This document shows, piece by piece, positions 1 to 11,540 of a stretch of DNA of 64,000 nucleotides; positions within the stretch are counted from its first letter, which is position 1; each line of letters begins with the position of its first letter. The DNA is taken from assembly GCA_028532985.1 (NCBI GenBank), contig JANCIK010000006.1, forward strand, positions 3,410,001 to 3,474,000, in the 5' to 3' direction. Source of the stretch: Stropharia rugosoannulata (taxonomy: Eukaryota; Basidiomycota; Agaricomycetes; Agaricales; Strophariaceae). The translations under genes were made by a program, and so were the position numbers. The notes beneath the pieces were generated by a model that worked only from the letters and a program-made list of their open reading frames with translations, made no database searches and was not told the DNA's origin.

Positions 1-189
1 CGGTACAACACGCCGAAGAGTGTCGCCGCGTCCTTACCTGAAGAAGACGAGGAACCCGAGTTGGACACCGTTTCCTATGGTAAGGGCCTCACCGCTGGAA
101 CTGGCGCTGTGCGTGTTGTGGGTATGGATGCTGAAAGCGGAGAGGAGGGAACAGGAACTAACCACCACAAGATGGAAGTAGATGTTTAA
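1..189 (+). CDS. C-terminal end of an unknown protein (5' truncated)
   Basis: Frame 1 is open from the window edge to TAA at 187-189 and encodes the last 62 residues of a protein. The tail is acidic (a run EEDEEPE near residue 15) and then Gly/Thr-rich, ending KMEVDV. I do not recognise the family. It is preferred over the antisense frame because codon use and the acidic, disordered composition look like an ordinary fungal C-terminus. The rest of the gene lies upstream of the window. Confidence 0.55.
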   Translation, partial: RYNTPKSVAASLPEEDEEPELDTVSYGKGLTAGTGAVRVVGMDAESGEEGTGTNHHKMEVDV

Positions 190-880
190 CCCTCCCCTTC
201 TACATCCGTGTTCGTAACCGCTTCTCCTGATGCGGCCCTTGGATTGGTCCCCTTGGACCGATGGGGAGACCACACTACTCAACACCCGAATTGACATCTC
301 TCCGACTTTCTCTCCTGTCAATTCGTCGATTATGTTCTTACTCGTGATACACCGTCTTACCTTCTCTTCTCTGGATTACTCACTATGCACACTATAATAT
401 AGTGCAGCCGATTCAATATCTTTCTTCTTTGATATGTCAGTTCGCCATGCCACCTCACTCACTTTTACTTTACAATATGCACCACTCTCCTTCCCTAGCC
501 TGTGTCTTTCTCTTCTTCTCTTTCCTTCTCGTCTCATCTCCATCTCTCATTTTTGGCATTGTTTTCCTTCTTCTTTATCTTCCTTTCTATTCGCATCACA
601 TCATCATCAGAGTTATAGGATTGCGTTTGTATTACTGCCACTTATTATTCTACATATTTATCCTATGCATTTCTCTTCTGTGCTACTCGGTACTCGCTTG
701 GAACGAGGTTCTTTACCTGCGGTATGCGTAGCCTGTTGAAAATCTGTCTAAATCCACGCAAAGCTTTGGTTTCATTTGCGTTTAGCATGCGCGTGACCTT
801 TCACGTGTGGATGCGTCATGCTTTGGACCGTGGACGTGGCCCAAACATGGCTCTGAACGAACATCTTGGAAGACCTGAAG
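190..880. other. Intergenic; 3' flank and duplicated upstream block
   Basis: No gene is seen. A pyrimidine-rich tract (about 430-600) produces two overlapping hydrophobic frames that I do not accept. From about 648 to 830 the sequence matches about 2434-2585, which is the upstream region of the second FunK1 copy. Confidence 0.5.
648..830 (+). repeat. Direct repeat, copy 1 of FunK1 upstream block
   Basis: The stretch starting attctacatatttatc and running through tactcggtactcgcttgg and tgttgaaaatctgtctaaa recurs at about 2434-2585 with small indels. It shows that the duplication that made the two kinase copies included part of their promoter. Confidence 0.8.
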
Positions 881-2090
881 ATGATGTTGTATAGATGTGC
901 GAGCAACGCGATTTCGATGTCACCACATCCTCACAAAATAAGCGGCCGAGCGACATCCGTACTTCACTGTGTCAATAATGACATGCAGCTTGCTTGTAAG
1001 ATCTCAAACCCAGAGGTCCAACGGTCCAATGAGGGCGACATGCTGGCTCTTATCGACGTATTATGTACGAAGGACGACGAGACGTTGAAAAATTATGGAC
1101 CGACAGTTTATTTTCGCGGTGATCTAAAGGGATGTTCTACATTGCGCGTCCAAAGCATACTCGGACTGGACGCCAGGGGATTTCACGCACTCCGGATTCT
1201 CGTTCTTCAGAAGCTAACCCCAATTACACAGTTAAAGGGACGTGCGTTTGTCAAAGCATGGTTTGACGCTGTAACATGTACGTTCTTGAACTTGTTGAAC
1301 TGCTGCCCGTTGTCGTTAACGCATTCCTAAGGTCATGCATTTCTTTGGAGATATGGGATCGAGCACGGCGACCCTAGCCTCTGGAACATGATGTACAGCC
1401 CCACTGATCAGTGCGGCGTGCTGACCGACTTTGACCTGTCCACCGTTCAGTGGCTGGAACGTATTCCTGGCGACCAGCGAACCGGCACTGTTCCATTTAT
1501 GGCCATTGACCTCTTACAGAAAGAGTACTGGGACGGAGAACTGACTCGATACTACCACCATGAGCTTGAAGCATTCCTATGGGCTCTCCTCTTTGTCTGT
1601 CTTTGCTATGAAGGCGGTAAACGTGTCTCTCCATCCAATGTGCCAGGCCGTGAAGTGATCGGTGCCGACTACACCAATCAGTGGCTTGACTCGGACTTTG
1701 ATACCGTCGGTATAAGAAAGCATGGTTTTATCTGTATGAAACCCCTGGCAAAAATCTCACGAATGGTCACCCCCGATTTTTCTGACGTGACAACGGTGTT
1801 TATGGACCTTTACATGCTTACGCGACGTTTAATTGGCCAAAACATCCTCTGGAGATCAGAACGGGATCCAACAGAACAGAATCCTTTGGACTTTTCTGCC
1901 AAGATTTGGACCTCATTTACAGAAGTTCTGAAATCGCCGACATTTGAATTCCTCGAGACAATAAGAATCGACAACTTCGAGAAATACAAGCCTGTCTTTG
2001 ACAACGAAACACTCAAGGAGACGACTTTTCCAAGGAAATGAGAGTTCTACACAGCAATGTATTGGGTGGGGTAGAAGCTGCAGATTGATT
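881..2090 (+). pseudogene. FunK1 protein kinase, internally deleted copy
   Basis: This is a tandem duplicate of the intact FunK1 gene at 2728-5250. It keeps the native start context (ATG at 895, TGCGAGCAACGC), but right after GATTTCGA it jumps to sequence matching 4088 of the other copy. About 1.34 kb, holding two introns and most of the N-terminal half, is missing. The junction throws the native ATG out of frame; only the upstream ATG at 881 reads into the kinase. An intron at 1278-1331 is conserved. The catalytic part survives (HGDPSLWN catalytic loop, DFDL, RTGTVPFMAIDLL). Near the end, one base lost from the run at about 2019-2030 makes a stop at 2039-2041, whereas the other copy reads 20 codons further to the equivalent of 2090. 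Probably non-functional, though a short kinase-lobe protein could still be made. Confidence 0.8.
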
Positions 2091-2727
2091 GACCTGGTCC
2101 CAGGCGCTCAGGTCGTCTCGGGCACGTTGACTGGAGCTCGCTTTCTGCCTCCCCAAGTCACCGTGAGAATTCGGCACTGCTTCGGCACGCTCGCCGGGCA
2201 CCCACTGCACAGACCCATTGGCTCACGCGCGCGCCGCCGATTCCCAAGCCCGAGATTCCTACCCAACCCCCCAGTCAAACGATAACACGTTTCTCCCTGT
2301 ATTTCCCAGAATCAGAGTCCCCTTGTCTCTTCACCTACTTTTGTACTCCCTTGGCGTTAGAGTGACACCCAGATTATCTTATTGACTGATAGGTGCATGC
2401 CGGCCCCACGGGAAAGGTGTCCGACACAAACCCATTCTACATATTTATCATATGCATTCTTCTTCTGTGCTACTCGGTACTCGCTTGGAACGAGGTTCTT
2501 TGCTTGCGGTATACTTAGCCTTGACTTAGCCTGTTGAAAATCTGTCTAAATCCACGTCATTTGCGTTTAGCATGCGCGTGACCTTAAACTTTAGGGCCGT
2601 TCAAAATGAGCCATAAAGTGTGGGAAACCGGAAAGTCCTGTCACTACATTTTCTATATCCAACATATACAATCATAGATACATAGAGGGGCCGGTCATCA
2701 GTTCAGAACGTTTTGGAAGTCCTCAAG
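2091..2727. other. Intergenic between FunK1 copies
   Basis: Contains the second copy of the upstream repeat (about 2434-2585) followed by sequence not shared with copy 1, ending in a 17-base block (2687-2703) that recurs at 12277-12293. No gene is seen. Confidence 0.5.
2434..2585 (+). repeat. Direct repeat, copy 2 of FunK1 upstream block
   Basis: Matches about 648-830 upstream of the deleted kinase copy, with small indels: a duplicated ttgacttagcc near 2520, and a missing segment around 760 of copy 1. Confidence 0.8.
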
Positions 2728-5250
2728 ATGTGCGAGCAACGCGATTTCGACCGCTTTCTCCGATATTTCCTCTCTCTTTGCCTGAACGGAGAAAAGAAGA
2801 CTGAGTATGAGACGATCCAGAGCGCCATTGAAAAATTGCAGACTCAACGCTATGTCAGCGCCAAGGAATCTCCAGTTGATCCCAAGGAGACAGAACTGAT
2901 TAAGAAGCGCGACGCTTTGCTTCAAACTCTTCTTGAGCAATGCCTGACTCGTGTGCTGGACGTGGCAAACGACAAAAGCATGAAAGAATTGCTTAAAGCA
3001 TTGTGAGTCCTATTTGGTCCCCTGGGATAAGTTTGTTTGACCGACAAACTGTGCAGCGAAGAGAGCTTGCAGGAGGTAGAGGTTGAAAGCTACGAGCCGT
3101 ACCTCAACGTATGCAACAAGGCTTACGAATTGCTGGCCAAACTTGACTCGCAAACCGACGCCCCGCGAACCGAAATGCGTTCTAAATTGCGCTCCAGCAA
3201 GCCACACAATTTTCGTAACAAAGCTACGTTTGAGCTCCGTGAGACCTGTTCCGAACCTGAGTACATTTTAACTGGATATCAGGATGAAAATGGCGACCCC
3301 ATCTACACTGCGCAAAAGCCAGCTCTTATCAGGACCTCCCGTGCCGCCACCCAGGCTGTTCATGACGATATACATGAATCATCGTTTGAGTGGTGGCAGG
3401 TCCTTTCGTGCACAGAGATGAAGGTTCTCCCAAATAACAAAATTAGCTCTGCTGCTAAGGATGCGTTGAAACCCGGTGCGCTGTTTAATACTGAGCGCAG
3501 GATTGGTGGTGATGCGGACAACAAGGAATCCCAAGACTCAACCACTTCTGCCTTTTCTACGAACAAAACTACTTTCGATGTCATTCTTTCTGCGAACATG
3601 AATTTGTTGTCCTCTGTTCTAAGACCGAATGATGAGATTGTTGAAGTGTCTGAACAGGCAGACGCCCAACTCTCAGATCATGCAATGGAAATGCTTTCAT
3701 ACGGCGTAGGTGTGCATCATGTCATCAATACTCTCATTACTGGTGGGTTTTAGTTATGTTGGTCTCTTTTTATTTTTCTGATTAATTTTCCAGGTGAATA
3801 TTTAACAATCTGGTACTATGACCGCCAGGGCATAATCAAGTCGAATTGTGTCAGTTTTATTGCGGATTTCCCCCGTATTCTTGTGCTCCTCTTTGCCTTT
3901 CAACGTTTCTCGCTCGAGGATTGGGGCGTGATTTCCAGTCTCAATCCTGATGCCTGTCGTGGTCTTGCAGCATCAAGCGAACCAGTCGCGCACCATTCCC
4001 TCTCCCTCGAACCGCATCTCTTCGAGGAGAAGGGGTATGGATGTGACAAATCGTTGGGTGATAGCATCACCCTCGAACGCGTGTACTTGTCACCGCATCC
4101 TCACACAATAAGCGGCCGAGCAACATCTGTACTTCAGTGCGTCAATGATGACATGCAGCTTGCTTGTAAAATCTCCAACCCAGAGGTCCAACGACCCAAT
4201 GAGGGCGACATGCTGGCTCTTATCGACGCATTGTGCACGGAGAAGGACGAGACGATGAAAAAACATGTACCGACAGTTTATTTTCGCGGTGATCTAAAGG
4301 GATGTTTTCCATTGCGCATCCGAAGCGTACTCGGACTGGACGCCAGGGGATTTCGCGCACTCCGGATTCTCGTTTTTCAGAAGCTGACCCCAATTACACA
4401 GTTAAAGGGACGTGAGTTTTTCAAAGCATGGTTTGACGCTGTAACATGTACGTTGTTGTTGAACTGCTGCCCGTTGTCGTTAACGCATTCCTAAGGTCAT
4501 GCATTTCTTTGGAGATATGGGATCGAGCACGGCGACCCTAGCCTCTGGAACATAATGTACAGCCCCACTGATCAGTGCGGCGTGCTGACCGACTTTGACC
4601 TGTCCACTGTTCAGTGGCTGGAACGTATTCATGGCAACCAGCGAACCGGCACTGTTCCATTTATGGCCATTGACCTCTTAAAGAAAGCGTACTGGGACGG
4701 AGAACTGACTCGATACTACCACCATGAGCTTGAAGCATTCCTATGGGCTCTCCTCTTTGTCTGTCTTTGCTATGAAGGCGGTAAACGTGTCTCTCCATCC
4801 AATAATGCGCCAGGCCGTGAAGTGATCGGTGCCGACTACACCAATCAGTGGCTTGACCCGGACTTTAATACCGTCCGCAGAGCAAAACTTGATTTTCTCA
4901 GTTTCCTGGCAAAAATCTCACCAATGGTCACCCCCAATTTTTCTGACGTGACAACAGCGTTTAAGGACCTTTACACGCTTACACGACGTTTAATTAACAA
5001 AAGCATCGATAATTTAGCACAGACTCCGGTTCCAACAGAACAGGATCATTTGGACTTTTCTGCCGAGTATTGGACCTCATTTTCAGAAGTTCTGAAATCA
5101 CCGCCATTTGAATTCCTCGAGACAGCCCAAATCAACAACTTCGAGAAATACAAGCCTGTCTTTGACGACAAAGTACTTAAGGGTGTCGACTTTTTCGAGG
5201 AAATGAGAGGTCTACACAACATATTGGGTGGGGTAGAACCTGCAGATTGA
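2728..5250 (+). CDS. FunK1-type fungal protein kinase
   Basis: Four exons, 2728-3002, 3057-3742, 3794-4447 and 4496-5250, join in frame to 789 residues. The long N-terminal half leads into the FunK1 segment IWYYDRQG, then a lobe with PTVYFRGDLKG, then HGDPSLWN (catalytic loop), DFDLS (in place of DFG) and RTGTVPFMAIDLL, all diagnostic of the basidiomycete FunK1 family (Ser/Thr/Tyr kinase-like, function unknown). The ATG at 2728 is the first in-frame methionine; a longer reading would need a TTG. Introns are 48-54 bp with GTGAGT, GTGGGT and GTACGT donors. The stop lies 175 bp upstream of a transposon insertion. FunK1 genes are often lineage-expanded, which fits the tandem damaged copy just upstream. 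The gene appears intact. Confidence 0.9.
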
Positions 5251-5415
5251 CCAACTTGTCCTTCCAAACCTTATAATTTTGTATATATATATCTATTATA
5301 ATAAAATTCAGTATAAAGAGACAAAGAACGCCTATGATTGGCTAGACAAATCTGAAAGCCGATTGGCTGGCAAAGCATCTTGCATCAGCCAAGTCACTGC
5401 GTCCGGGTGGCGTGG

Positions 5416-5424
5416 AAAAGCATC
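5416..5424. repeat. Target site duplication, left (AAAAGCATC)
   Basis: Nine bases identical to 11846-11854, each directly abutting an end of the element. The two arms inside are 306 and 305 bp, so the duplication sits at matching positions on both sides. Confidence 0.75.
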
Positions 5425-5730
5425 TAGACTCGCTAGCCAGTCACGCTCGCAAGCTCTAGTCACAAACGTGTGACAAGAAAAGCATGACATGACACGGGCG
5501 AGCTTGCGAGCGGACTGGGCGGTCTCGTCGCCCTTTTGGCGTGCGAGATTTTCCCCCGCCATCCTGAGGTGGGTACTTCGTCAAAAAACGGCCACAATGT
5601 CAAAAAAAAGTCACAAAATTGAGTATACATTTTCGTCTCCAATTTCAATTTCCAGTACAAATGTATATACGACTTTTTTTCGAAAATTTAAGTCGGACTT
5701 GGTTGTCGTCGTTCACAGGTCCGTGCACTT
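5425..5730 (+). repeat. Left terminal inverted repeat
   Basis: The inner part, 5524-5730, is the reverse complement of 11541-11748 with one homopolymer indel (7 against 8 Ts near 5680). The outer part, 5425-5523, folds on itself: 5444-5456 is a perfect 13-base inverted copy of 5500-5512. A second short stem, GTCAC/GTGAC, lies near 5459-5474. Confidence 0.85.
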
Positions 5731-5762
5731 AGTGATAAAAATATCTGCAATTCCCACACCGG

Positions 5763-8700
5763 TCAAACATCGTTGTCATGCCTGTCTCCTCCCTCCTCGT
5801 CCTCTTCAACATCCAGCTCCCAGTCATCCATCTCTAGGGCCACATCTTCTTCCTCTAGGCAAGTGAGTGTAGGTGAGTATGCTTCATGTGATGTTTCTTC
5901 AATGGCTTCTGACTGATCACAGTTGCTGTTACTAGATGTACTAGCCAAGGTTTCACTGTCGACTTGTATAGGTATAGGAGGGTCTTCGTTAGAGCGGCTG
6001 TGTTTAGGCAGACTGGATCCATTGCTGGACACAGGTACGAGCCTTCTTCGTTCCTTCATAATGTTGTACTGCTGATTGAAATCAACAAGCGGGTTCTCGT
6101 TTGCCATCGCTCCATGGCTGAGTGCTTCCATGCCCACTGACAGGATATCTGGAACTGCTGTATCCTTTGGGTGGATACCCCGACCCTTCTTGTACTCGTA
6201 GACTTCATGCTCTTTCAGGACAGACATCAAGGTGGTTATATCTTTTTGTAAGTCTGGTACTGAATGCCTTGCTCCTTGTTTTGACCCCATTTCAGAGTTT
6301 AACTTGGTGGCCAATTTGCGCAGAACTTCAATACAAGGTGAAACAAGCTCTAGCCAGTCCCATGAGTGAGCGTCGCCGTCTGCTTTATAGATTTTCTGAG
6401 ATTATGACTATTGTTAGTCCTTAATGTGATCGATGTCTACATGCTAATTGCTGACCTTTATCCAGTAGTTCAGATGTTCTTGCACAAGATCAATCTCAAC
6501 AAATGCATCTTCTCTGCCTGTCGGGTTCAGTAGCCAGTTCCGTAGAATTGCCGCACTATAAATTAATGTAAGCCAAACTGCTTTTTTTTATTGGTTTGAA
6601 TTTCTTACCGTAGCTCTTTCGACCAGATATTTATAAGATTATGGAATAAGTGTAGCATCTCGTAGGCATACTTTGTTCGACCACTTCCACAGTATGTAAG
6701 TGTCCACAGCTTCAAAACAATAATAATTAACCCAGAATCCCCCAACTTCACAGCATCTGCAAACAGACGAGTAAGCAACGAATCTCGTAGAAACAGAACT
6801 GCATTTTCGAAAACAATGTCGCCGGCCGAAATTGTATGCGATGGATCGGAAGGTTTTTTGCTGGATGGCGGCTGAAGAAGTTCGTTATCCGGTGTAGTGA
6901 TTCTTGTGGCTATCTTTGTGGCTTTGGCCTTCGCAGTATGCTTGTATTCTTCCTTCTTTCTCGGCTCTCTGAGTTTATGAACAACGTCTGCATTGGCGTA
7001 TCTTGTTAATATTTCACGGCTATGTTTCTTGATCTCATTGAGTGAGGGAAATTTGATTAGATATTCATCGAGTGTTTTTGTGCCTGATACAAGCAATAGG
7101 CAGTGAAGAATACGTGCATATAGAGAGACCATGATCAGTTCACGGCACACCCGGAAGCTAGGCAATGATGTAAGAACAATAGGAATACGGTCGAGGCAAG
7201 TATTGTGGAATGCTAAACTGCCAGGGCTCTGAGTTGACGATATGCCGAAGTGCGTCAAGAGAAGTCCATGGCAATCTGCTATCTTCGCATGAAACAGGCC
7301 AGGCATCAGGACGATATGTTTCCAGGATTCCTTTCCTCCTTCATGTCCAACCCTAATATTTAAAATTGCTCGTTGCCGTGCAATAGTTAACTGATCACCA
7401 GCAATTATCCGGACGTACTTTGGGTCATCTTCACTAATATGTAGCTCCTCGTCAATAGCCTTGACGAGATCAATATTCCCTGTAATAGTGCTTTCATCGA
7501 TTTCCATAGATGGTAATGGATGTATCGGAGTTTTGTGAACAGGAATCACGTCAAGACTCCTCGGCCGGCTTTCTTTTACTTCATCTCGCCATTTAGCAAA
7601 CCGCTCACCACTATACTGCACCACAATATTCACAATAGTATGAACCAGTGCAGTGTCCAGGAGGCAGGATTCATCTTCTGTAAGTTCAAGGTCCTCAATC
7701 CGTAGTGGTCCAGCTTTCTGAATTCCATCTTCGTATGTTTTCAAGCAGAGGTCTTCAAGTTTGGTATCATAGAGAGGCATGATTGTAGCACATGTACCGT
7801 TCTCCTGTGCATCTAGTGGTATGAAGAATCAAAGTGAGCAACCCATTGATTGTTGAAATTGTCAGCCTACCCTTCCGTCCTAGAACTTGTTCTGCCACGC
7901 ATACCATCATGTTCACATTGTCGCAAACCGTAACATACAAGTGAGTTGCTGCAAGTCTGCGAGCTGTCTCTCGACATGCAGATGATAATTGTGCCAGAAC
8001 ACCTGGTGTCCGCTTTCTTTCCTTCTTCACAGAAATCAAGTCTATACCAGCAGATTTGCGCTGATCAATGACTCCGCCATAGTTGATTGACAAACCAAGA
8101 GACGACAGGACCGAGAAGTGCTGGCGTTGGGCCCCTGTTGCCATGAGGTAGGTGCCGTGAACTGCTTGCGCATAGTTATTGAGCTGACTTCGAGCACGTA
8201 GAAGTATCAGTGCAGCTGAGCCAAGCATCTGATTGTTTTGAGTGAGTCGACTTGTGAGTATTGAACCTGGTTACTAGTATAAGATGATAAACTAACGTAC
8301 AGCCTGTTTCTTCTCCTTCCACTTGTCTGTAAGCTGGACTGCCTGTCGATGTGTAGATGCAAATGCACCTAAAATATCGAAGAATTTTGGTGCCGCTTGT
8401 TGAATGCTGTTGGTTAGTTCAGCAATGCTATATTGCAAAAAAAAAGCTTCATTGATTTCTCGTTTGGTTTTAGATAGTATTCCTTCACTGCAAACAGCTT
8501 GCGCTTCATCACTAGCAATCTTTTTTGCTCGTTCAACCACCCATTCATCAACTATTTGACGAGTTGTTAAGCTATAATGTGATGTTGTCCAATAGCTGAA
8601 GATTTGATGGACTACTTGCTGGTGATTGAAGAAGCCTTTCCAGCACCAATCATATTCTAGGATGGTTTTGGGATTGAAAATGAAGTCCATAAAGCCAGCA

Positions 8701-9158
8701 AGTGAGCAGCCTTCCTCTGACAGTATTGTAAGTGCCTGTTTGTATGCCGATACCTTCTTCTCTTCCTCATGATGCTGTTCTTCTTCTTCTTTCTGTCTAG
8801 CTAGTTCTGTGGTTTGAGAAATAGTTTTCAGCCTCTTTTGAGCAGCTGCCTGACGGAGAACCTTTTTTTCAGTACATGGAGTAAACATAACAGTGTCATC
8901 CGATGACGGCACCGTGTCAGATAGTGGCAGAGAAGAGCTGCGGGGGCGCCTAAATGCTGACACGGAAGGCTGATTGAAGGCGATGTTGAACAAGGCTGGC
9001 AGTTTTGGAGGTGTTTGCCAGTCCTCCTGTTGTGAACGACCCTGTACATGCCAAAGAGGTATGTCATCCGAGCTTGGAATAGGTGACTGACATGATCTCT
9101 GCCATGTACTAAGCGGAATGTCATCCGAGCTGGGGAAGATTGTATCGCTTGTGTGCAT
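5763..9158 (-). CDS. DUF6589 domain protein (candidate transposase)
   Basis: Five exons on the minus strand, 9158-8301, 8228-7871, 7812-6609, 6555-6456 and 6395-5763, give 1050 residues with every junction in phase. The N-terminal 290 residues are low-complexity and coiled-coil (charged run KEEEEQHHEEEKK). The conserved DUF6589 region covers about residues 390-950: ENGTCATI, AGDQLTIARQR (Asp about 545), GLFHAKIADCHG, FHNTCLDRIPIVL, FENAVLF, GRTKYAYEMLHL, then VEIDLVQEHLNYW (acidic residues about 827, 829 and 833). The tail is acidic. DUF6589 proteins are common in mushroom genomes and have no proven activity. Being one of only two genes between fresh terminal repeats suggests it is the transposase; the conserved Asp and Glu residues could belong to an RNase H-like site, which is inference. 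It shares a 137-bp divergent promoter with the helicase. Confidence 0.88.
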
Positions 9159-9295
9159 AGGCCTAAAGATAGTGGGTAGCAGTAGTTCTCAACCAGTGCT
9201 AGACAAGTTAGAATTATAATTTGCTTCCGTGTCATCATCCGGGCCAGTACGCTGTTAGGCTGATCATCTCTTGGATCATTACTCTTTCTGTTACT
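9159..9295. promoter_or_regulatory. Divergent promoter of the transposon genes
   Basis: 137 bp separate the ATG of the DUF6589 gene (9158, minus) from the helicase ATG (9296, plus). No clear TATA box is seen in either direction. The compact spacing implies shared control of the two genes. Confidence 0.5.
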
Positions 9296-11442
9296 ATGTC
9301 GTCCTCACAAAGCCACTCAAAAAAGCCCAAGTTGCTAAGTACTGCAGAATTGCAAGAAAAGCAAGCAAAGAAAGACATTCAGCTGCTTCCCGGTTTGATC
9401 AAGGCAAATTATAAATCATGGACCAACAGTGCAAAAGATTTTCAACTTCAAGCTATTGCAGCACAAGTTCTTGGTCAAGATGTCTTAATACATGCAGCAA
9501 CAGGATCTGGAAAGACAGGTATTGCTGCTGCTCCACATTTGCTTGCATCTAGTAGGGGAAAAGTTACTCTAGTCATTTCACCTTTGATCGCACTTCAGGA
9601 AGAACAGGTTGCGACATTCAAAAATGAGTTCAATCTGTCAGCTATAGCTATCAACAGGAATCATGGTGGATGTAATTTCAAGCAGATGCAGGTCTGTGCT
9701 GCGTCACGGTGAAGTGTCAAAGCTAACATACTACATACGATAGAAAATTGTTTCCGGGTGTCATCCAATTGTTATTCTGTCGCCCGAGATGCTATTATCA
9801 CGAAGATTCATTGATATGGTCCTCCGAAAGCCCGAGTTTGCTTCACGCTGTATAGCTGTCTTTGTGGATGAAGCACATTGTGTATCACACTGGGGCAGCT
9901 CCTTCCGAAAGAAGTATGCATCCATTGGCATAGTCCGGGCCTTTCTTCCAAAAACCACGCCAATTGTTGCAGCTACAGCATCTTTAACAAAAAGAGTTCA
10001 CACTGATCTTATCGAGAAGCTCCATCTAAGCCCTAATTACCTATTCCTCAATATTGGAAACGACCGATCTAACGTAACTCAAATTGTTCGAGCAATGCAA
10101 CATCCTATGAACTCATACCGCGACCTTGAATTTGTTATACCATCGGCAAGTGAATCACATACTGATATAAAGAAGACCTTTATCTATAGTGATGACATCA
10201 AAGACGGCGGGAGAATCGTAGACTATCTAAATGCTCAAGTGCCGAACCATCTTCGAAGTATTGGATTAGTGCGACCATACAATGCTGCTATGTCAAAAAA
10301 ATACCGCCGTGAAGTAATGAAGTTGTTCAAGAGTGGTCATGTTCGTGTACTTGTATGCACAGATGCTGCTGGAATGGTATCTATTACTGCATTACTTTTA
10401 TTTTAGTGGTCTTTGCTTACAAGTGAATAGGGTTGTAACATACCGGACATTGACCTTGTTGTGCAATGGAAGACTCCACGAGACCTGTCATCTTGGATTC
10501 AGTGGTCAGGCCGAGCTGCTTGTGGGTCTGAGCGTCAGGGAACAGCTGTTATGATCGTTGAGAAATCAGCTTTCGAAGTAGTAGCAAATTCGGACAAAAC
10601 TTCACTCACCACAGATCGCAAAAAAACCCCACGGGCCAGTCAAAATGCTGACTTGTTTAGCCCTGCTGTACAAGGCGCAAAGGATGGATTATCTTGCGGC
10701 ATCACAGACAGCACAATGGCTCACCTTGATGCATCACTACACCACATCCACAATGCTCCTAAAGAAGGAATGTATATTTACATTCAAACTACAGACTGTC
10801 GACATCTTATTGTTGCAGCAATCTTTCAAAATGAAGTTCCAGGTCAGTTTAAACGAACTTTCTAATGATTATACTAGGCTTACCTTCTTTACAGTAACAC
10901 CTGCTAACATTTGCTGTGATAATTGCAATCTGAAAGTACTTGAAACTGTACAGCCAAGTTCATCCATGACTGTGCGCAGAAACTGTACTAGCAGAAAGTT
11001 ACCGCCTGTTAATTCTGTCCGAGATGCCTTATATCAATGGAGAATCAATACAAAGCAAACACTTTATCCAAGGGCAATGTGGACACCACAGGCACTGCTA
11101 AGTGATGCTTTCTGTGAAGTTCTATCATCACTGGGGCCAATCACATCAAAGGAACAACTTGCCGTTCATCTTCAAGGAAGTTGGGCTCGGTGGGATGCTT
11201 TGGGCGAGAATCTTTTCAAAACCATGGTTACTCTTCATTCTGCAAATGTCAAGAGCAACAAACAGACCTATTATTCAAAGTGTCCAACTGCTCCAACAAC
11301 ATCCACAGAACCCGGGTCACCGTCTAAACGTCCAAGAGGTCCGACAGCTGCTTCCATGATTCCTGTACAGTTCCCACCAAGTCGTTATGATGATTTTTTT
11401 GCTGCATTTGGGAGACCTGCAAGTATGGGTACGGAATCTTGA
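9296..11442 (+). CDS. RecQ-like DEAH helicase of the transposon
   Basis: Four exons, 9296-9691, 9744-10376, 10431-10842 and 10895-11442, give 662 residues, all in phase with 52-54 bp introns. Motifs in order: Q-like DFQLQAIAAQVLGQ, Walker A HAATGSGKTG (about 68-75), motif Ia SPLIALQEEQ, motif II VDEAHCVSHWG (about 173-183), motif III AATAS, motif V CTDAAGMGCNIPDIDLVVQW, a degenerate motif VI QWSGRAACGSERQ, and a RecQ-type zinc site PANICCDNCN. It lacks the long C-terminus of cellular RecQ enzymes and ends in a Ser/Pro-rich tail. The ATG at 9296 is chosen because the upstream in-frame codons lie within the short shared promoter and start with TTG. Likely role: DNA unwinding during transposition of this element (inference from its position). 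Confidence 0.9.
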
Positions 11443-11540
11443 TGGGCAAGCTAGCACATAGGGAGTCCGAGTCAAGATCGATGTGGAGGAGGAAGTCAGA
11501 GATGACGGCGTGAGACTAGATCAACAATGTCATCAACCGC

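Noticed and set aside
402..739. Two overlapping hydrophobic frames of 101-109 codons
   Set aside because: They come from a pyrimidine-rich tract, overlap in different frames and have no splice or motif support.
5279..5866. Several short frames on both strands
   Set aside because: They lie in the transposon terminal repeat; the same frames reappear at 11483-11809 because the repeat is inverted.
8828..9238. 136-codon minus-strand frame
   Set aside because: It overlaps the DUF6589 first exon out of frame; the repeated SSDDIPL words belong to the accepted frame.
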